A DNA stretch of 64,000 bases from Actinomycetota bacterium (GTDB taxonomy: Bacteria > Actinomycetota > Coriobacteriia > Anaerosomatales > JAUXNU01). This document shows, one piece after another, positions 62,138 through 64,000 of this stretch. A program made the translations under genes and the position numbers. The stretch covers positions 62,001 to 126,000 of the forward strand of contig JAUXNU010000205.1 in assembly GCA_030682655.1 (NCBI GenBank). Direction: 5' to 3'. The notes under the pieces were generated by a model. The model saw nothing but the letters and a program-made list of their open reading frames with translations, was not told where the DNA came from and ran no database searches. The first letter of the stretch is position 1. Each line of letters opens with the position of its first letter.

Positions 62138-62917
62138 ATGCTCCGCAGAAGACGGCGCCTCATCGCGCGCATCGCTCTAGCGATCGCTCTTCTTCTGGTC
62201 GCGCTCGTGGCGGTCGGCGCGTGGTGGCTTCTCACCCCGCTTCCGCCCGACGAGCGCGCGCTCTCCGCGCTCGCGAGCGACGACATCGTCGCTGTTGACG
62301 AGTCTCCTGAGCTCATCGAGTTCTCGCCGGTTGGAGAGCACTCCAGGGTCGGCATCGTGTTCTATCCGGGCGCCCGGGTCGATCCCCGGGCGTACGCTCC
62401 GCTCGCGCGGACGATCGCCGAACGCGGCTACCTCGTCGTTGTCGTGCACATGCCCTACAACCTCGCTGTCCTTGGCTCCGATCGCGCGACGGGAGTGATG
62501 AACGCCCACCCTGAGATTGCGTCGTGGGTGATCGGCGGGCACTCCCTGGGTGGAGCGATGGCGGCCCGCTTCGCCGGACAGCACCCTGTACAGATCTCGG
62601 GACTCGCGCTGCTCGCGGCCTACCCTCCCGGCAGCACGGACCTCAGCGACGGCGACATGCCGGTCGTCTCGGTGTACGGGACCTTCGACGGAATCCTCAA
62701 TGCCGATGCCTTCACAGACGCCATGTCTCGCCTGCCCAAAGACACCACCTACGTGTCGGTCGAGGGCGGCAATCACGCGGGGTTCGGTGACTACGGCCAT
62801 CAACCCGGAGACAACGACGCGACCGTTTCCACCGAGGAGCAGCAGGAAGCCACGCTTCGCGCCGTCGGTCTGATCGTGCTTCCGCTGCGCATCAGGACCG
62901 GTGGAACCCAGCCGTAG
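62138..62917 (+). CDS. Membrane-anchored alpha/beta hydrolase
   Basis: 259 residues. Basic N terminus, one membrane helix (about 12-32), then an alpha/beta hydrolase with nucleophile elbow GGHSLGG (Ser about 140), an acid in YGTFDGIL and the catalytic His in GGNHAGFGDYG. An oxyanion segment FYPGARVDPRAY fits the abhydrolase_5-like group. Extracytoplasmic esterase or related; substrate unknown. 33 bases after the baeRF-like gene. Confidence 0.8.
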   Translation: MLRRRRRLIARIALAIALLLVALVAVGAWWLLTPLPPDERALSALASDDIVAVDESPELIEFSPVGEHSRVGIVFYPGARVDPRAYAPLARTIAERGYLVVVVHMPYNLAVLGSDRATGVMNAHPEIASWVIGGHSLGGAMAARFAGQHPVQISGLALLAAYPPGSTDLSDGDMPVVSVYGTFDGILNADAFTDAMSRLPKDTTYVSVEGGNHAGFGDYGHQPGDNDATVSTEEQQEATLRAVGLIVLPLRIRTGGTQP

Positions 62918-62964
62918 GTGAGACATGGCCGTCCGGCGTCCGGCGCCCGCCGGCGGCCCTGGAG

Positions 62965-63720
62965 CTATCCGCCGAGGCCCAGCCGCTCGAGCACCGCGCT
63001 CGACCGCAGCTCCTTGGCAGCTCCGCGCCCCACCCATCTGCGCGCCGGATCGTCCGACGACGCCAGGCGCTCCGCCACCTCAAGCGCCGGCCCGTGCAGC
63101 CGTACTGAGCGCTTGCCGATCTGTCGCAGCGCCCAGTTCACGGCCTTCTTTACGAAGTTGCGCCCGTCGCCCGCCTCCCGTTCGATGATCGGAAGGAAGT
63201 CGAGGAAGAGCTCGTCGGGCGCTCTCTTGTCGTGCACGGCCAGCTGGGTCATGAGCACGAAGCCCGCGCGCTTGACGAACTCCTCCTCTCGCGCGGTCCA
63301 CTCGCGGACCTTCTCCCGCGCCAGCGGCGTCTTGTCGAACAGGTTGCCGCACAGTTGGTCGCAGACGTCCCACGAGTCGAGGTCGCGGACCCAGGCTTCC
63401 GCCTGCTGTTCGGACACCATTGCAGGGACGTCCACGAGAGCAGCCAGGATGCGAGCTTCATGCAGGCCGGACGCCCAAAGCGCCAGCGCGGTCTCATGCC
63501 GCTCGCGCAGACCCTCGTCCTTCCTGCCAAGAAGGCTCTTGGTCTCGCCCGCCTTCGCGCGCAGATACGGCATGGACACGCCGAGCGTGCCGGTCGTACT
63601 GATGCCGTATCGAGCCATGCCTGCGACGTTGTCCGGGTTCGCGTGAACGCGAAGGTCGCTCAGCAGGTCCTCGGCCAGGTTCATGGGCAGACCCTCGGTC
63701 GCGCGGCTCTTCCCGGTCAC
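62965..63720 (-). CDS. DNA-alkylation-repair-like (AlkD/HEAT) protein
   Basis: 251 residues, all helical. Features of the DNA_alkylation_repair family: GVSMPYLRAKAGE, a helix pair with EARILAALVD, WVRDLDSWDVCDQLC, and NFVKKAVNWALRQIGK near the C terminus. These HEAT-repeat proteins excise alkylated bases or act as structural relatives. GTG at 63720 is chosen because GGAG lies 7 bases before it and it starts 4 bases after the thioredoxin-like gene. Convergent with the hydrolase gene. Confidence 0.82.
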   Translation of the reverse strand: MTGKSRATEGLPMNLAEDLLSDLRVHANPDNVAGMARYGISTTGTLGVSMPYLRAKAGETKSLLGRKDEGLRERHETALALWASGLHEARILAALVDVPAMVSEQQAEAWVRDLDSWDVCDQLCGNLFDKTPLAREKVREWTAREEEFVKRAGFVLMTQLAVHDKRAPDELFLDFLPIIEREAGDGRNFVKKAVNWALRQIGKRSVRLHGPALEVAERLASSDDPARRWVGRGAAKELRSSAVLERLGLGG

Positions 63721-63724
63721 GGCG

Positions 63725-64000
63725 CTACTCCAGCAAGCCTTCGATGGCCGTCCGGAACTCGCTTTCGGGGACCGAGCCGATGATGCGCTGCTGCTCGGTT
63801 CCGTCGGCCGAAACGAGCACGGTGGTCGGAATCGCTGCAACGCCCCTTTTCGCAGCGAACTCGCCGGCTTCCCGTTCGGAGTTCACTTCGCGGTACATGT
63901 AGAACTCGACCCGGTCCCCGTACTCGGTGCTCAGCTTGTCTACGACAGGCGCGGCCTCGCGGCACGCGGGTCAACTGGAGGCGCCGAAGTAGTACGGGGC
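63725..64000 (-). CDS. Thioredoxin-like selenoprotein, 3' part (in-frame UGA at active site)
   Basis: The frame ending at TAG 63727-63725 reads without other stops to the window edge: APYYFGASS-(UGA)-PACREAAPVVDKL, then a thioredoxin fold with cis-proline VAAIPTTVLVS and SVPESEFRTAIEGLLE at the end (91 codons visible). The UGA (63973-63971) is exactly where the first cysteine of a CPAC active site should be, so UPAC is predicted. Behind it, GC-C-UGUC/GACA-A-GC forms a hairpin (63950-63934) with one mismatch and apical loop GUA, about 27 bases after the UGA, as expected of a bacterial SECIS. Alternatives are a sequencing error or pseudogene. selA, selB, selC and selD lie outside the window. 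The 5' end is missing. Confidence 0.78.

Noticed and set aside
63717-63974. 85-codon minus-strand open frame at the window end
   Set aside because: Arg-rich out-of-frame shadow. The real frame is the thioredoxin-like one that contains the UGA.

Overview
The window is high-GC and gene-dense. It looks like chromosomal DNA of an anaerobic Actinomycetota, probably of the Coriobacteriia/OPB41 type. The evidence is an HspR-type chaperone operon, a class E sortase, leaderless promoters, a four-subunit pyruvate:ferredoxin oxidoreductase (PorCDAB), [FeFe]-hydrogenase-like and hydrogenase-maturation genes, and blocks (dnaX-ybaB-recR, lysC-asd, a DUF6049-like gene with trxBA) that often lie near the origin in actinobacteria. 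I see no tRNA, rRNA, CRISPR array, insertion sequence or prophage.

Layout. 1-5430 (-): dnaK-grpE-dnaJ-hspR-clpB, with clpB cut by the window edge. 5681-5869: a small ferredoxin. 5903-8203 (-): a small protein, a sugar-nucleotide epimerase and a class E sortase. 8391-15193: a surface-protein locus holding a c-di-GMP-I (GEMM) riboswitch, a secreted HExxH protein and, convergent to it, an 1825-residue LPFTGG-anchored DUF11-repeat protein with a long structured leader. 15349-17721 (-): lon. 17846-23702 (+): a DUF6049-like envelope protein, a PIN-TM-TPR fusion, trxB, trxA and a zinc-ribbon/HEPN protein. 23713-28530 (+): hypF-hypC-hypD-hypE. 28593-31248 (+): an EamA transporter and pgi. 31378-34149 (-): an acetate-type Na+ symporter, its DUF485 partner and a universal stress protein. 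34539-48641 (-): a dense run of sensory and redox genes (LytS/LytTR, TauE, a glycosyltransferase, a DsbA-like protein, a radical SAM enzyme, an [FeFe]-hydrogenase-like/GGDEF fusion, a QueT-like transporter, a PocR-GAF-HD-GYP protein, an OmpR/HK pair). 48703-50987 (-): lysC-asd. 51092-54540 (-): a PstS-like lipoprotein translationally coupled to a Cache-HAMP-GAF-HD-GYP protein. 54649-57691 (-): porCDAB. 57885-60769 (-): SRP RNA, dnaX, ybaB, recR. 60956-64000: a baeRF-type protein, an alpha/beta hydrolase, a DNA-alkylation-repair-like protein and the 3' part of a thioredoxin-like gene whose first active-site cysteine codon is an in-frame UGA, a likely selenocysteine.

How it fits together. The strongest candidate for an undescribed system is the 7.5-15.2 kb locus. 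A c-di-GMP riboswitch sits in front of a secreted metalloprotease-like protein, opposite a giant sortase-anchored repeat protein and next to a sortase. The layout recalls the c-di-GMP-controlled protease/adhesin pair of Clostridioides difficile (PPEP-1 with CD2831), but the protein families and the phylum differ. The window also encodes a source of c-di-GMP (a GGDEF domain fused to Fe-S and hydrogenase-like modules, so probably redox- or H2-responsive) and two sinks (HD-GYP proteins). A complete route from redox or ligand sensing through c-di-GMP to surface remodelling is therefore plausible. That link is inference; the individual modules are read directly from the sequence.
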